A stretch of DNA of 64,000 nucleotides. Origin: Aldehydirespirator sp965261105 (GTDB lineage Bacteria > Actinomycetota > Acidimicrobiia > Acidimicrobiales > Aldehydirespiratoraceae). Shown piece after piece: positions 16,575 through 26,021 of the stretch. The stretch spans positions 806,001 through 870,000 of the forward strand of contig CBDHCM010000006.1 of the NCBI GenBank assembly GCA_965261105.1. Reading direction: 5' to 3'. Numbering within the stretch: the first letter of the stretch is position 1; the number at the start of each line of letters is the position of its first letter. The notes below the pieces were generated by a model. The model saw nothing but the letters and a program-made list of their open reading frames with translations, was not told the DNA's origin and ran no database searches. The position numbers were made by a program, and so were the translations under genes.

Positions 16575-16720
16575 GAACGCTCCCCTCCGACGTTGGTCAG
16601 ACACAATCGGCTGTCGGGCCGAGGCTAACGGACTGCCGCCCGCCAGTGGCCGGCCCGGCAGGGTCGAGGATGCCCGGCTGTTGCGCTGAGATGGCGATCG
16701 GTCCGGTTAGGGTCGATGGG

Positions 16721-17323
16721 GTGAGCCGTTGGTGGGAGATCGGCGGGGCGGCCCAGAGCGACGTCTACGACGACCGCTGGAAGCGCATGGAGGCCAGGGG
16801 CGAATGGGTCCACGGAGAGGCCGACCTGGTGTGCTGGTTCGAGCCCGGCTCGGTGCTGGACGCAGGCTGCGGAACGGGCCGAGTCGCCATCGAGCTCGAC
16901 CGCCGCGGCATCGATGTCGTGGGTGTGGACGTCGACGCGCCCATGCTGGACGAAGCACGCAGCAAGGCCCCGCGTGTTCCATGGATCCTGGGCGATCTCA
17001 TGGACGTGGAGATTGCCGAACCGGCCCCGGCGATGGCCAGGCGGGAGTTTGATCTGGTCGTGATGGCGGGAAACGTGATGGTGTTCGTGGAGATCGGCAC
17101 CGAGGCGGCGGTGGTGGCCAACATGGCCGGGCACCTGGCTCCGGGCGGCCGGCTCGTGACCGGTTTCCGCATGGGGCTCACGCCGCTGACATTCGCCGGC
17201 TACGACCGGTTCGCCGCCGACGCCGGCCTTGAGTTGGAGCACCAATGGACGACCTGGGACCGCGAGCCCTACAACGGCGGCAGCTACGCGGTGGCGGTTC
17301 ACCGCCGGCCGCCGGCCGCGTGA
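16721..17323 (+). CDS. Class I SAM-dependent methyltransferase
   Basis: A 200-residue Rossmann-fold methyltransferase. Motif I is VLDAGCGTGRVAIEL (about residues 44-58), followed by the acidic VVGVDVDAPMLDEA and then FDLVVMAGNVMVF. A late LAPGGRLVTGF strand fits the family. GTG at 16721 was chosen because homology starts just after it. The stop overlaps the next gene start as GTGA, so the two are coupled. The methyl acceptor cannot be told. Confidence 0.82.
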   Translation: MSRWWEIGGAAQSDVYDDRWKRMEARGEWVHGEADLVCWFEPGSVLDAGCGTGRVAIELDRRGIDVVGVDVDAPMLDEARSKAPRVPWILGDLMDVEIAEPAPAMARREFDLVVMAGNVMVFVEIGTEAAVVANMAGHLAPGGRLVTGFRMGLTPLTFAGYDRFAADAGLELEHQWTTWDREPYNGGSYAVAVHRRPPAA

Positions 17324-18108
17324 GGGCCGCGGCGGACGACCACGCCCTCGCGGCCCGTCTCGCTGACGACACCGGCCGGTTGCTGCTCGATCTGCTGGAC
17401 GACCCTTCGGCGCCGCGGGGCTGGGGGTTGGAGACCGCGGGCGACCGGCACGCACACGAGTTCCTCACCGAAGAACTGCGCCGTCACCGGCCCGATGACG
17501 CTGTGCTGTCCGAGGAGGGTCGAGACGACGGGCGGCGCTTGGACGCCGAACGGGTGTGGATCCTCGACCCGCTCGACGGCTCCAGCGACTTCGGCGTGTC
17601 CGGGGCGTGGTCGGTGCACGTGGCGCTGTGCCGGCGCGGTGTGCCCACCGCCGCGGCGGTGGCCGTGCCCGCGTGGGACACGACGTTCGCGACCGATCCG
17701 CCGCCGCGGCCGACCATGTGCCGCGTCGGGCGCCGCAGGGTGGTGGTGGCCAGGTCCCGGGGCCACATCGACGGCCGCACGCTGACCCAGAGCCTCGACG
17801 CCGAGGTGCTGGCCATGGGCTCGGCCGGGGTCAAAGCGATGGCGGTGGTGCGCGGAGAGATGGACGCCTATGTCCATGCGGGCGGGCTCTACGAGTGGGA
17901 CACGTGCGCCCCCGCCGCGGTGGCGCTCGCCGCGGGCCTGCACGTCTCGTGCCCCGAAGGCGCGCCGCTGCGGTTCAACAACCCGAACCCGCACACGCCC
18001 GGGCTCGTCATCTGCCGCCCCGACTTCGCTGAGGAGCTGCTCGAAGCCCTCGCTCCGGTCACCCGTCGGCGGCGAGCCTCAGCGCGCCGGGGACGGCCTC
18101 CAGCCTGA
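17320..18108 (+). CDS. Inositol monophosphatase family protein, CysQ-like
   Basis: A Mg2+-dependent phosphatase of 262 residues. The metal-binding motifs are LSEEG (about 65-69) and WILDPLDGSSDF (about 83-94), and the C-terminal WDTCAPAAVALAAG carries the last Asp. The length and VAVPAWDTTF block resemble actinobacterial CysQ, which removes the 3' phosphate from PAP during sulfate assimilation, but inositol-phosphate activity is also possible. It overlaps the methyltransferase by four bases and runs 50 bases into the convergent lipid kinase gene. Confidence 0.8.
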   Translation: MRAAADDHALAARLADDTGRLLLDLLDDPSAPRGWGLETAGDRHAHEFLTEELRRHRPDDAVLSEEGRDDGRRLDAERVWILDPLDGSSDFGVSGAWSVHVALCRRGVPTAAAVAVPAWDTTFATDPPPRPTMCRVGRRRVVVARSRGHIDGRTLTQSLDAEVLAMGSAGVKAMAVVRGEMDAYVHAGGLYEWDTCAPAAVALAAGLHVSCPEGAPLRFNNPNPHTPGLVICRPDFAEELLEALAPVTRRRRASARRGRPPA

Positions 18109-18934
18109 TCGGTACCGTCCCGATCGCCTCGCCGTCGCCGACGAGTTCCATGGGCTCACCCTCGATGACAACGGTGCGCCCTCGCAGCATGTGTACCTGA
18201 GGGTGGCCCACATGGCCCCCGTCGAACACCTTCGGCAGCAGGCGCAGCATGGTGGTGCGGCTCGCGGGGCCGACCACCGCGACGTCCAGCAGTCCGTCGC
18301 ACGGGTCCGCGTCGGGGCAGATCGCCATGCCGCCGCCGAACGTCGGCGTGTTGGCCACCGCGTAGAGGGCGCTGCGGTATTCGTGCCGCTGCCCATCGAC
18401 GGTGACGGCCAGCCTGCGGTGGCGCAGGCTTGGCATGGTGAGAAAGGTGGCCACTGTGTAGCGACTCGGACCCTTGGGGAAGCGCAGCCGATCCGCCCGA
18501 GCGTTCACATCCACACTGAACCCGCCGGTCACGTTGAACGTCACCCACCTTTGACGGTCGGTGCGAATGGCGTCCACGGGCCGGGACGGGCCCAGGGCCC
18601 TGGCCGCGGCCTCCTCGACGCCGGCGCCGAACAGGCCGAAGGCCCGGGCGAAGTCGTTGCCGGTTCCTACCGGCACTATTCCGAGGACGGCGCCGGTCCC
18701 GGCCGCTCCCTGGACGGCCAGGTGAACCGTTCCGTCGCCCCCCACGGCAATGAGCCGCTCGGCGCCGGCTGACACCGCGGCCCGGGCCGCAGCCGCCGAC
18801 CCCTCCGCGGAGGCCCCGCTGATGTCAACCGGTGTGTGGCCGGCCTGCTCGATCACCCGGCGCACGATGGGGCCGGCCGCGGCGGCGCGGCCCCTGCCGC
18901 CCCGGGGGCTGACGAGAAGATGGACCTCGGCCAC
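18059..18934 (-). CDS. Diacylglycerol kinase family lipid kinase
   Basis: A 291-residue kinase that would phosphorylate a lipid such as diacylglycerol or sphingosine-like molecules. The catalytic domain shows VGGDGTVHLAV and the PVGTGNDFARAF nucleotide-binding loop; the C-terminal beta-rich domain follows (LDVAVVGP, LVGDGEAIG). GTG at 18934 matches the family start. A GTG at 19066 in the same frame would add a hydrophobic stretch (LVGAAGAAGFWALAG), so a longer membrane-tethered form cannot be excluded. Its 3' end overlaps the convergent CysQ-like gene. Confidence 0.82.
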   Translation of the reverse strand: MAEVHLLVSPRGGRGRAAAAGPIVRRVIEQAGHTPVDISGASAEGSAAAARAAVSAGAERLIAVGGDGTVHLAVQGAAGTGAVLGIVPVGTGNDFARAFGLFGAGVEEAAARALGPSRPVDAIRTDRQRWVTFNVTGGFSVDVNARADRLRFPKGPSRYTVATFLTMPSLRHRRLAVTVDGQRHEYRSALYAVANTPTFGGGMAICPDADPCDGLLDVAVVGPASRTTMLRLLPKVFDGGHVGHPQVHMLRGRTVVIEGEPMELVGDGEAIGTVPIRLEAVPGALRLAADG

Positions 18935-19126
18935 GGCGATTGGTCTAGCACCCCGCCGATTCCCGCGCCCGCCGCGGGCCAGAGAGCGGGCCAGGATCCG
19001 CAGGCCCTCGGCCGGGCCGGCCAGCGCCCAGAAGCCGGCCGCACCGGCGGCACCGACCAGCGGCACGCCGAGGACGAGAACGTCCCGTGCCGGGGTGGCC
19101 CCCGCCGAGGACGAGATCGTCCCGGC

Positions 19127-21556
19127 TCACGCTCCGACGCCTCGGCGCCGGGCCGCGAACCGCTCTCTGATCTCGACAGCGCTCCACGCCCCGACCCCGC
19201 CGACCGCCACGGTACCCAGCATCCACAGCCACGCCGTGAACGATGGTGCGTCGAGCTGGAAGAACTCCCGGAGGGGCGGCCAGGCCATCGCCACCCCGTA
19301 GGACGCGGCCATGGCGGCGGCCAGACCCACCTTCCAAGGCCGCAGCGGGCGGCTGATGAGCAGCAGTATCACCAGGCCGAGGCCCAGCAGCGTCATGGTG
19401 GCCGACGTGCGGGCCTCGTCGAGGGTGACGCTGTCGAGGCGGCGCACGATCTCATAGAGGGCGAACGTCGCGGTCCCGGCCACCGCGCCCGCCGGCAGCG
19501 AGAAGCGCAGCACGCGGCCCAGGAAGCCGGGCCTGACCAGGCGATCGTCGGCGGCTAGGGCCAGGAAGAATCCGGGCACGCCGACAGAGAACGTGCCGAT
19601 CAGCGTCAGATGGCGGGGCAGGAACGGGAACGGCGAGCCGGCCACACCGATCAGCACGGTGAGCAGCACCGCGTAGGCCGCCTTGGTGACGAACAGGTTC
19701 GCGACCCGCTCGATGTTGTTGATCACCCGGCGGCCCTCGGCCAGCACGCGAGGGAGCGTCGCGAAGCGATTGTCGAGCAGCACGAGCTGGGCGACGGCCC
19801 TGGCTGCGGAGGACCCGGTGCCCATGGCGATGCCCATGTCGGCGTCCTTGAGGGCGAGCACGTCGTTGACGCCGTCGCCGGTCATGGCCACCGTGCGCCC
19901 CCGGGACTGCAGGGCGTGCACCATGGCCCGCTTCTGGTGCGGGTCGACCCGCCCGAACACGGTGATCGACTCCAGGGCATCGGCCAGATCGTCGGGATCG
20001 TCGGGAAGCAGGCGGGCATCGAATGCGGGCACATGCAGCCGGCCCCCGGCGCCGGCCCCACCTTCGGCGTCGCCCTCCGGATCGCCGGTGATGCCGGCTC
20101 GGTGGGCGACCGCGGCCACGGTGGCCGGGTGGTCGCCCGAGATGACCTTCAGGTCGACGCCCTGATCGCGGAAGTAGGCGAAGATCTCCGCAGCGTCGGA
20201 GCGGACCGTGTCGCCGAGATACACCAGGCAGACCGGCTCCCGGTCCTCGGGCAGGCTGTCGTCGGAGGGCTCGGGAACCTCGGAGCGGGTCACCACCAGC
20301 ACCCTGTCGCCGTCGGCGGAGGCTGCCGCGGCCTTGGCCCCGGCCGCGTCGCTCGCGTCACCGGCCCCCAGCAGCACGTCGGGCGCGCCAAGGTGATAGG
20401 TGCCCCGACCCTCGAAACTGGCCGCGGCCCACTTGCGCGACGACGAGAACGGCACGCTGCGGCGCAGCTCCCATCCGTCGGGTCGGCCGCCCACCGCGGC
20501 GGCGACGGCGGCCAGCGTGGCGTTGGGGGCCGCGTCGGCCGAGGCCAGCGCCGCGAGCGCCTCGGTGGCGTCGGACCCGGTGGCCGAGCCGAGCGGCTCC
20601 GCGTGCCCGAATGAGATCTCCCCGGTGGTGATGGTCCCCGTCTTGTCGAGGCACAGCGTGTCCACCCTCGCCAGCAGCTCCACCGACGCCAGTTCCCTGG
20701 CCAGCGCCTGGCGGCGGGCCAGGGCGATGACTCCGGTGATGAACGCGAGGCTGGTCAGCAGCACCAGCCCGTCGGGCACCATGGCCACCGCCGCGGCGAC
20801 CGTGCCCTGCAGGGCCTCCTGCCAGCGGTCCTCGGTCGCCAGCAGCCGGGCTAGCAGCAGCACTGTCGCCAGCGGGATGATCCATGTGAGGCGGCGCAGG
20901 ATCACATTGACTCCGCTCTTGAGTTCGCTTCCGGCCAGCTTGAACTGGCGGGCCTCATCCGACAGCCGGGCTGCGTAGGACTCGTTGCCGATGGCGGTGG
21001 CCCGGCACCAGCCCGCGCCCGCGCTCACGAACGACCCCGACATCACGCTGTCGCCGGGGGCCTTGTAGACGGGGTCGCTCTCCCCGGTCAGCAGTGACTC
21101 GTCGACCTCGAGGCCCCGGGCCGCCACCACCTCGCCGTCGACCACCACCTGGTCGCCGGGCTGCAGTTCCAGAATGTCGTCGGCCACCACTTCGCTGGTG
21201 CCCACCTGGCGCGTTTGCCCCTCGCGCACCACCCGGGCCCGAGGTGCCGACAGCACGGCCAACCGGTGCAGGGTGCGGCGGGCTTTGAGCTCCTGGGCGA
21301 TGCCGATGAGGCTGTTGGACACCACGACCCCCGCGAACAGCGCGTCGGCCGGGAAGCCCGCCACCATGATGAGCACGAACATCGAGCCGATGATGGCGTT
21401 GACCGGGGTGAGCACGTTGTGGCGCACGATCTCGCCCACCGTGCGCACCGGGGCGTCGGGAACGTTGTTGGTGCGCCCCTCGAGCACCCGCCGGCTGACC
21501 TCGGCGGCGCTGAGCCCCCGGGGTGCGCCGCTGAAGCTGTCCACAGCCTCGCTCAT
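19127..21556 (-). CDS. Cation-transporting P-type ATPase, CtpE-like
   Basis: An 809-residue P-type ATPase. It has the actuator loop LTGES (157-160), membrane helix 4 motif VPDGLVLLTSLAF (260-272), phosphorylation site D304 in DKTGTITTGE, and hinge TGDGVNDVLALKDADMGIAMG. The N-terminus (NNVPDAPVRTVGEIVRHNVL) and helix 4 match my memory of mycobacterial CtpE, linked to calcium uptake; helix 4 reads PDGL where CtpE reads PEGL. There is no N-terminal heavy-metal domain, so a Cu/Zn role is unlikely. It stands alone, 192 bases upstream of the lipid kinase. Confidence 0.85.
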   Translation of the reverse strand: MSEAVDSFSGAPRGLSAAEVSRRVLEGRTNNVPDAPVRTVGEIVRHNVLTPVNAIIGSMFVLIMVAGFPADALFAGVVVSNSLIGIAQELKARRTLHRLAVLSAPRARVVREGQTRQVGTSEVVADDILELQPGDQVVVDGEVVAARGLEVDESLLTGESDPVYKAPGDSVMSGSFVSAGAGWCRATAIGNESYAARLSDEARQFKLAGSELKSGVNVILRRLTWIIPLATVLLLARLLATEDRWQEALQGTVAAAVAMVPDGLVLLTSLAFITGVIALARRQALARELASVELLARVDTLCLDKTGTITTGEISFGHAEPLGSATGSDATEALAALASADAAPNATLAAVAAAVGGRPDGWELRRSVPFSSSRKWAAASFEGRGTYHLGAPDVLLGAGDASDAAGAKAAAASADGDRVLVVTRSEVPEPSDDSLPEDREPVCLVYLGDTVRSDAAEIFAYFRDQGVDLKVISGDHPATVAAVAHRAGITGDPEGDAEGGAGAGGRLHVPAFDARLLPDDPDDLADALESITVFGRVDPHQKRAMVHALQSRGRTVAMTGDGVNDVLALKDADMGIAMGTGSSAARAVAQLVLLDNRFATLPRVLAEGRRVINNIERVANLFVTKAAYAVLLTVLIGVAGSPFPFLPRHLTLIGTFSVGVPGFFLALAADDRLVRPGFLGRVLRFSLPAGAVAGTATFALYEIVRRLDSVTLDEARTSATMTLLGLGLVILLLISRPLRPWKVGLAAAMAASYGVAMAWPPLREFFQLDAPSFTAWLWMLGTVAVGGVGAWSAVEIRERFAARRRGVGA

Positions 21557-21664
21557 GACGCGCCGACGGTAGCGCCTAGCCGGCGCGGCCGACTGACGAA
21601 CATTCGGCGACTCTGCCCGCCGGCTGGTGGGTTTCTGCGGGAGGTTCGACTCGGCCTGGACCGG

Positions 21665-22396
21665 TCACACTCTCTCGACTCGCCTGAAGGCCTCGCCGTA
21701 GCGCAGACCGGCCCGGCGCCCCGCGGCGCCGCACTTCTCGAAGACCCCGGCCCCGAAGGCGGCCCGGTCCGCTCCGTCGTCGGCGGGGTCGATCCCGTGC
21801 GTGCTCTGGAACTGGCTCTCGTGCGCGAGCAGGGCGCTCACCTTGGCCTCGATGTGCCCGCCGGCCACCTGCTCCACATGGTCGGGCTCCTCGCATTCGA
21901 ACAGCAGCAGCTCCGAGGGCCGATGGTGTCCGATCCCGTGCTGCTTGAAGAAGTGGGGGTCGCGGGCGGCCACCAACGCGTCCATGCACAGGAACCCCGC
22001 GGCCCGGTGGTCGGGGTGCAGGCGCCACCGCTTGAACGGGTCGTGGCCCAGGAGCACCTCTGGGCGCAGCTCCCGGATGATCCGGGCCATCCGGCCGCGC
22101 AGGGCCATGGTCACCTCCAGCTCCCCGTCCACCTCCCCAAGAAAGCGCACTTCACCGGTGGCTCCGAGCCGGTGGGCGGCCTCGGACTGCTCTGCCTGGC
22201 GGCGCTCAACGAGGGCTGCGATGTCGGCGTTCGCGTCCCAGGTTCCCTTCGATCCGTCCGTGCACACCAGCAGGCTCACCTCGCAGCCGGCCGCAGCCCA
22301 TTTGGCCAGGGTCGCCCCGCAGCCGAACTCGATGTCGTCGGGATGGGCGCCGATCGCCAGCGCCCTGCCCGGCACGGGCACGTCGACGGCTGTCAC
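21665..22396 (-). CDS. PIG-L (LmbE-like) deacetylase family protein
   Basis: A zinc-dependent N-deacetylase of 243 residues. It shows the hallmark AIGAHPDDIEFGCGATL (metal-binding PHPDD type) and LHPDHRAAG with the second His. Family members act on N-acetylglucosamine conjugates, including the mycothiol pathway (MshB, Mca), and in natural-product routes. GTG at 22396 overlaps the cofC stop by four bases. Whether it acts in thiol metabolism or elsewhere cannot be decided; the cofC linkage suggests a redox-cofactor setting only loosely. Confidence 0.82.
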   Translation of the reverse strand: MTAVDVPVPGRALAIGAHPDDIEFGCGATLAKWAAAGCEVSLLVCTDGSKGTWDANADIAALVERRQAEQSEAAHRLGATGEVRFLGEVDGELEVTMALRGRMARIIRELRPEVLLGHDPFKRWRLHPDHRAAGFLCMDALVAARDPHFFKQHGIGHHRPSELLLFECEEPDHVEQVAGGHIEAKVSALLAHESQFQSTHGIDPADDGADRAAFGAGVFEKCGAAGRRAGLRYGEAFRRVERV

Positions 22397-23019
22397 GGGC
22401 TCACGACGAGCCCATCGAGCCCTAGGGCGAGGCGGTCCTTCGTCGGCAGGGCCAGCAGGTCTTCGGGGTAGTCGATGTCCGCGGCCAGGGAGTCGTCCTC
22501 TACCACAGTCACGCCCAGCCCGAGCCGGCGAGCCTCGGCGACATGCCGCCCGAAGGAGCCCGGACCGTAGGAGAAGCGGAAGCCGGCTGCGGCGGGCACG
22601 CACAGCACATTGGAGCCGTCTCGCTGCCGGTCGGGCGTGATCGTCAGTCCCGGGCCGACCGCGGGGCGCAGAGTGCGGGCCAGGGCCAGGTCGGCGTGGG
22701 CCACCACCACACGCTCGACCCCGGCCGAGGCCAACTGGTCGACGGCCGCGGAGACCGCAATTGTCAAGCCGGGGCGACCGGCCCGCACGACCGCTGCTCC
22801 CAAGCCCAGGGCCCAGTCGGCTACCTCGGCGTCGTCGGTGGCCACATGGACCGGCAGCCCGTCGGCCGCGGCCACCACCCGGCTCGCCATCAGGCGCATC
22901 AGATCGCGGCAGCGGGGCTCGCCGAGCATGCCGGTGAGACGCGACAGCGCGCCCGCGAAGGAGCGGATCGGCACGATGATCGCCGTCGTGGGTTCCTCAA
23001 CTGATTGTCGCAATGCCAC
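22393..23019 (-). CDS. cofC: 2-phospho-L-lactate guanylyltransferase
   Basis: Activates phospholactate (or phosphoenolpyruvate) with GTP for coenzyme F420 assembly. 208 residues. The N-terminus IIVPIRSFAGALSRL fits the nucleotide-binding start of the family (a Lys is usual where this has Arg/Phe). The centre has VVVAHADLALAR with the metal-binding Asp, and the C-terminus DIDYPEDLLAL is typical. GTG at 23019; gpsA starts 53 bases away on the other strand. Its presence means F420-dependent enzymes are plausible here, such as the two LLM oxidoreductases. Confidence 0.85.
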   Translation of the reverse strand: MALRQSVEEPTTAIIVPIRSFAGALSRLTGMLGEPRCRDLMRLMASRVVAAADGLPVHVATDDAEVADWALGLGAAVVRAGRPGLTIAVSAAVDQLASAGVERVVVAHADLALARTLRPAVGPGLTITPDRQRDGSNVLCVPAAAGFRFSYGPGSFGRHVAEARRLGLGVTVVEDDSLAADIDYPEDLLALPTKDRLALGLDGLVVSP

Positions 23020-23072
23020 TGGGCGCCTCCGGGCATCCGTTCGAGGACTGGGGCGAGTCTAGGGTTGCGGCT

Positions 23073-24077
23073 GTGAACGTCCGGGTCGCGGTGATCGGGG
23101 GTGGGTCGTGGGGCACCACCGTCGCGCATCTCTGTGCTCACAACGCCCCCACCGTCCTGTACGCCCGCGATCCTGCTGTGGCCGACGCCGTGAACTCGAC
23201 CGGCGAGAACCCCCGCTACCTTGCGGGCCGGGCGCTGCATCCCGATCTGCGGGCCACCTCCGACATCGCCCAGGCCGCGGCCGGCGCCGACGTCGTCGTG
23301 ATGGGCGTCCCCTCCCACGGCTTCCGGGAGACCCTGGGACTGCTCCGCCCGCACATCGGTGACCGCACACCGGTCGTGTCGCTCACCAAGGGCCTCGAGG
23401 GGCACACTCGCAAGCGGATGACCGAGGTCGTCACGGACGAGCTTCCCGGGCGCCCGGTCGGTGTGCTCACGGGCCCGAACCTGGCCAAGGAGATCTTGGC
23501 CGGGCACGGCGCTGCGGCGGTTCTGGCCATGGCGCCGGCCGACGAGCCGCTGGCCGACCAGCTCCGGGACACCTTCTGTGCCAACGACTTCCGGGTGTAC
23601 ACCAACACCGACGTCGTCGGCGCGGAGATCGCGGGCGCCACCAAGAACGTGATCGCGTTGGCCGCCGGGATCGCCGACGGACTCGGCGCCGGCGACAACA
23701 CCCGGGCCGCTCTCATCACCCGCGGCCTGGCCGAGATGACCCGCCTCGGCGTCGCTCTCGGCGGTGACCCCCTCACGTTCGCGGGCCTGGCCGGCATCGG
23801 CGACGTCGTGGCCACCTGCGTCAGCACCCAGAGCCGGAACCGCCACGTGGGCGAGCGCCTGGGACGGGGCGAGACCATCGGTGAGATCGTGGCGTCCATG
23901 GACCAGGTGGCCGAGGGCGTGAAGTCCACGCCGGTGGTGGCGTCGCTGGCCCGCTCGCTGAGCGTCGACATGCCCATCACCGAGGAGGTGCGGGCCGTCA
24001 TCGAGGAGGGGCGCCCCGCGGCCGCGGCCTACCGCGCCCTTCTCGACCGCCCGCCCACGAGCGAGACCCGCTGGTGA
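23073..24077 (+). CDS. gpsA: Glycerol-3-phosphate dehydrogenase [NAD(P)+]
   Basis: Makes sn-glycerol-3-phosphate from dihydroxyacetone phosphate for phospholipids. 334 residues. It shows the NAD(P) loop GGGSWGTTVAHL, SLTKGLEGHT, TGPNLAKEI and the catalytic Lys region ATKNVIALAAGIADGLGAGD (about K190), followed by FAGLAGIGDVVATC. GTG at 23073 was chosen because the Rossmann strand begins right after it. The stop overlaps the next gene as GTGA, so the two form an operon. Confidence 0.93.
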   Translation: MNVRVAVIGGGSWGTTVAHLCAHNAPTVLYARDPAVADAVNSTGENPRYLAGRALHPDLRATSDIAQAAAGADVVVMGVPSHGFRETLGLLRPHIGDRTPVVSLTKGLEGHTRKRMTEVVTDELPGRPVGVLTGPNLAKEILAGHGAAAVLAMAPADEPLADQLRDTFCANDFRVYTNTDVVGAEIAGATKNVIALAAGIADGLGAGDNTRAALITRGLAEMTRLGVALGGDPLTFAGLAGIGDVVATCVSTQSRNRHVGERLGRGETIGEIVASMDQVAEGVKSTPVVASLARSLSVDMPITEEVRAVIEEGRPAAAAYRALLDRPPTSETRW

Positions 24078-25609
24078 GTCGGCGCCGCGCCGACCCTCCG
24101 GCGCCCACCGCTGAACCGGTGGGCGCCGGAGCCGGCCCCCCGTCGACGGACGCGGGCGACCCTGCGCCCACGGAGCTGCTCGGCGACCTGGACGGACCGG
24201 TGGCGGTGGTGGACCGCGCCGGCACGGTCGCTCTGCTGGGGGCGGGCTGGCGAGTCGGTTGGGCCGTGGGCGCCGGGGACCGCTGGCACGTCGCCGCAGC
24301 GGAGGCGGCCGTGCGGACCCGGCTGGTGGACGGCATGCCGGTCACGGCCACGGCCATGAGGGTGCCGGGCGGAGACGTGGTCCAGCGGGCGGCCGCAGTG
24401 CGCGACGCCGCGGGCCGAGCGGTGGTCGTAGAGTTCGTGAACGAGACCCCGGTGCCGGTGAGCCTGGCGCTGGCCGTGTCCGGCTCGATCGCGACGGCGC
24501 AGGTGCGAGGGTCTCGCCTGCTGGCCGACGGCCAGGTGGCTCTCGAGCTCGATCGGGCGCCCGGGGGAGCGGCGGCCGTGGACGACGACGACGTGTGGAA
24601 GGCCGTGCGGTCCGGGCCGCCGGCGGGAGACTGCGAGGCCCGCAGCCGCTCGGGGCTCGCGGCCGCAGCGATGCTGGTTCCGCTGGCTGCAGGGGTGCCG
24701 CTGCGGGTGACTGTGCCCGCCGGCGGCGGACCGGTGGAGGTCAGGCCGCCGGGGCAGGTCGCGGCCGGCTGGCTTGCGGTCGTGTCCCGGGCAGCATCGG
24801 TGACCCTTCCCGACGAGGCCGCGGAGCACGCTTGGCGGCGAGGGATCGCGGCATGCATCCTGGCTGCCGGCGGCACCGAGGCCGCGGCCGCGTCGCGGTC
24901 CGCGGTAGTGCTCGACCGGGTGGGCCTGCCCGACGAGGCCGACAGAGGCAGGGATGTAGTCCTGCGGGCGTGCGAGCGCTCGCGGTTGCCTGCGGCCGAT
25001 GCCGCGGCAGGGTTGCGCGCCCTGGCGTCGCGCCGGCTGCGCAGCGGCCGGGTCTCGGGTCTGGCCGAGTGGGCCGGGCCCCTGGCTGAGGCCGCGGGCG
25101 ACAGTCTCGATGCCTTCACGCTGGAACAGGTAGCGACCGCTTTGGAGCCGGAGTCGCCCGCGGCCGCCCGCGACGCCCAACGGTTGCTCACCGACACGGC
25201 CGAGCCGCGGGTCTCGGCCCCGGCTGGGGCGGCCCGCGCTCGGGCCACCGGCCTCGCGGCCACCGTTGCGGGCAGCGCGGCCTTCGGGGGCGACGGTCTG
25301 CTGGGGCTGGAAGCCATTCTCGACTGTCTTGTCGCTGAGGCCTCCGATCATCTGGTGACCGCTGCCGCCTTGCCGAAGGAGTGGATCGGCCCGCCCGTCG
25401 ACGTCCGCTCGCTGGCCACCCGCCACGGCCGGCTGTCGTTCTCTGTGCGCTGGCACGGGTCGCGCCCGGCGCTGCTGTGGGAGTTGGTGTCCGAGAATGG
25501 CTCGGCTGCTGGAGCAGTTCGCGACGGCACAACCCTGCGCTGCGGGCTCGACCCCTCCTGGTCCGCCCCCAGTTCCGCGGGCGAGGTCCTGCTGGGCGAC
25601 CAGCCCTAG
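24074..25609 (+). CDS. Conserved hypothetical protein (511 aa) coupled to gpsA
   Basis: Not recognised. Very Ala- and Arg-rich. It has a Pro-rich N-terminus, a beta-rich part around residues 45-240 (VVEFVNETPVPVSLALAVSG) and an Ala-rich helical part around 250-420. The end reads like a glycoside-hydrolase accessory fold (LSFSVRWHGSRPALLWEL). No membrane segment, signal peptide or catalytic motif is evident. It starts on the GTGA overlap with gpsA, so it is translationally coupled. A link to lipid or glycan metabolism is inference only. Confidence 0.6.
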   Translation: MSRRRADPPAPTAEPVGAGAGPPSTDAGDPAPTELLGDLDGPVAVVDRAGTVALLGAGWRVGWAVGAGDRWHVAAAEAAVRTRLVDGMPVTATAMRVPGGDVVQRAAAVRDAAGRAVVVEFVNETPVPVSLALAVSGSIATAQVRGSRLLADGQVALELDRAPGGAAAVDDDDVWKAVRSGPPAGDCEARSRSGLAAAAMLVPLAAGVPLRVTVPAGGGPVEVRPPGQVAAGWLAVVSRAASVTLPDEAAEHAWRRGIAACILAAGGTEAAAASRSAVVLDRVGLPDEADRGRDVVLRACERSRLPAADAAAGLRALASRRLRSGRVSGLAEWAGPLAEAAGDSLDAFTLEQVATALEPESPAAARDAQRLLTDTAEPRVSAPAGAARARATGLAATVAGSAAFGGDGLLGLEAILDCLVAEASDHLVTAAALPKEWIGPPVDVRSLATRHGRLSFSVRWHGSRPALLWELVSENGSAAGAVRDGTTLRCGLDPSWSAPSSAGEVLLGDQP

Positions 25610-25802
25610 AAGTCGCGCCGCTCGCCGCGGCGGGGCTGGGCCTGCTGCGCCGCGACCCCGAGGGGGATGGACGGACCAGGGGCGGGCCGACATCAGACGC
25701 TGGCTGTTCGATCCCCGCCGGCCCGAGCCTGACGTGCTCGACGTGCTGCGCCACGCAGCCTCCTCCGGCGTCTGGTGCGTGTACACCGACGACGATCTCT
25801 GA
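25610..25802 (+). pseudogene. Possible gene remnant
   Basis: The 412 bases between 25610 and 26021 hold no intact gene. In one frame, 25688-25802 encodes a protein-like tail (ADIRRWLFDPRRPEPDVLDV, then a short stretch ending TDDDL and stop) that lacks a credible start. A second frame just upstream reads LGLLRRDPEGDGRTR, so the two could be parts of one small frameshifted gene. The rest of the gap holds a dispersed repeat copy (25843-25895) and the cbtB control region. Confidence 0.3.
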
Positions 25803-25842
25803 GAGGCCGAGCGAATAGGCGGTGCGAACACCTCGGAACGAG

Positions 25843-25895
25843 CGAGGCCGTGGCCCGAGCGGCCCGTGAGCGCAGCGAACACGAGCGGGAGACAC
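25843..25895 (+). repeat. Dispersed repeat of about 50 bp, copy A
   Basis: Contains GAGGCCGTGGCCCGAGCGGC followed by CCGTGAGCGCAGCGAAC and ACGAGCGGGAGA. Near-identical copies lie at 28293-28392 (two partial, inverted), 33247-33300 (inverted) and 50937-50990 (direct). All copies are intergenic. Confidence 0.85.
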
Positions 25896-26021
25896 CCCTT
25901 CTGGACATGAAGGGCTCTTGACCTGTTGCGTGCCCTCTCCAAGAGGGCCGCTGCCCCGCGGCCGGGCCGCCGCGGGCTGTCGGTATTGGTACTTGCACCG
26001 GGCGTGTGCGACACTGCACGC

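Noticed and set aside
25900..26021. Cobalamin riboswitch before cbtB
   Set aside because: No B12-box-like sequence was found in the leader; only a dispersed repeat and a short AT-richer stretch are seen.
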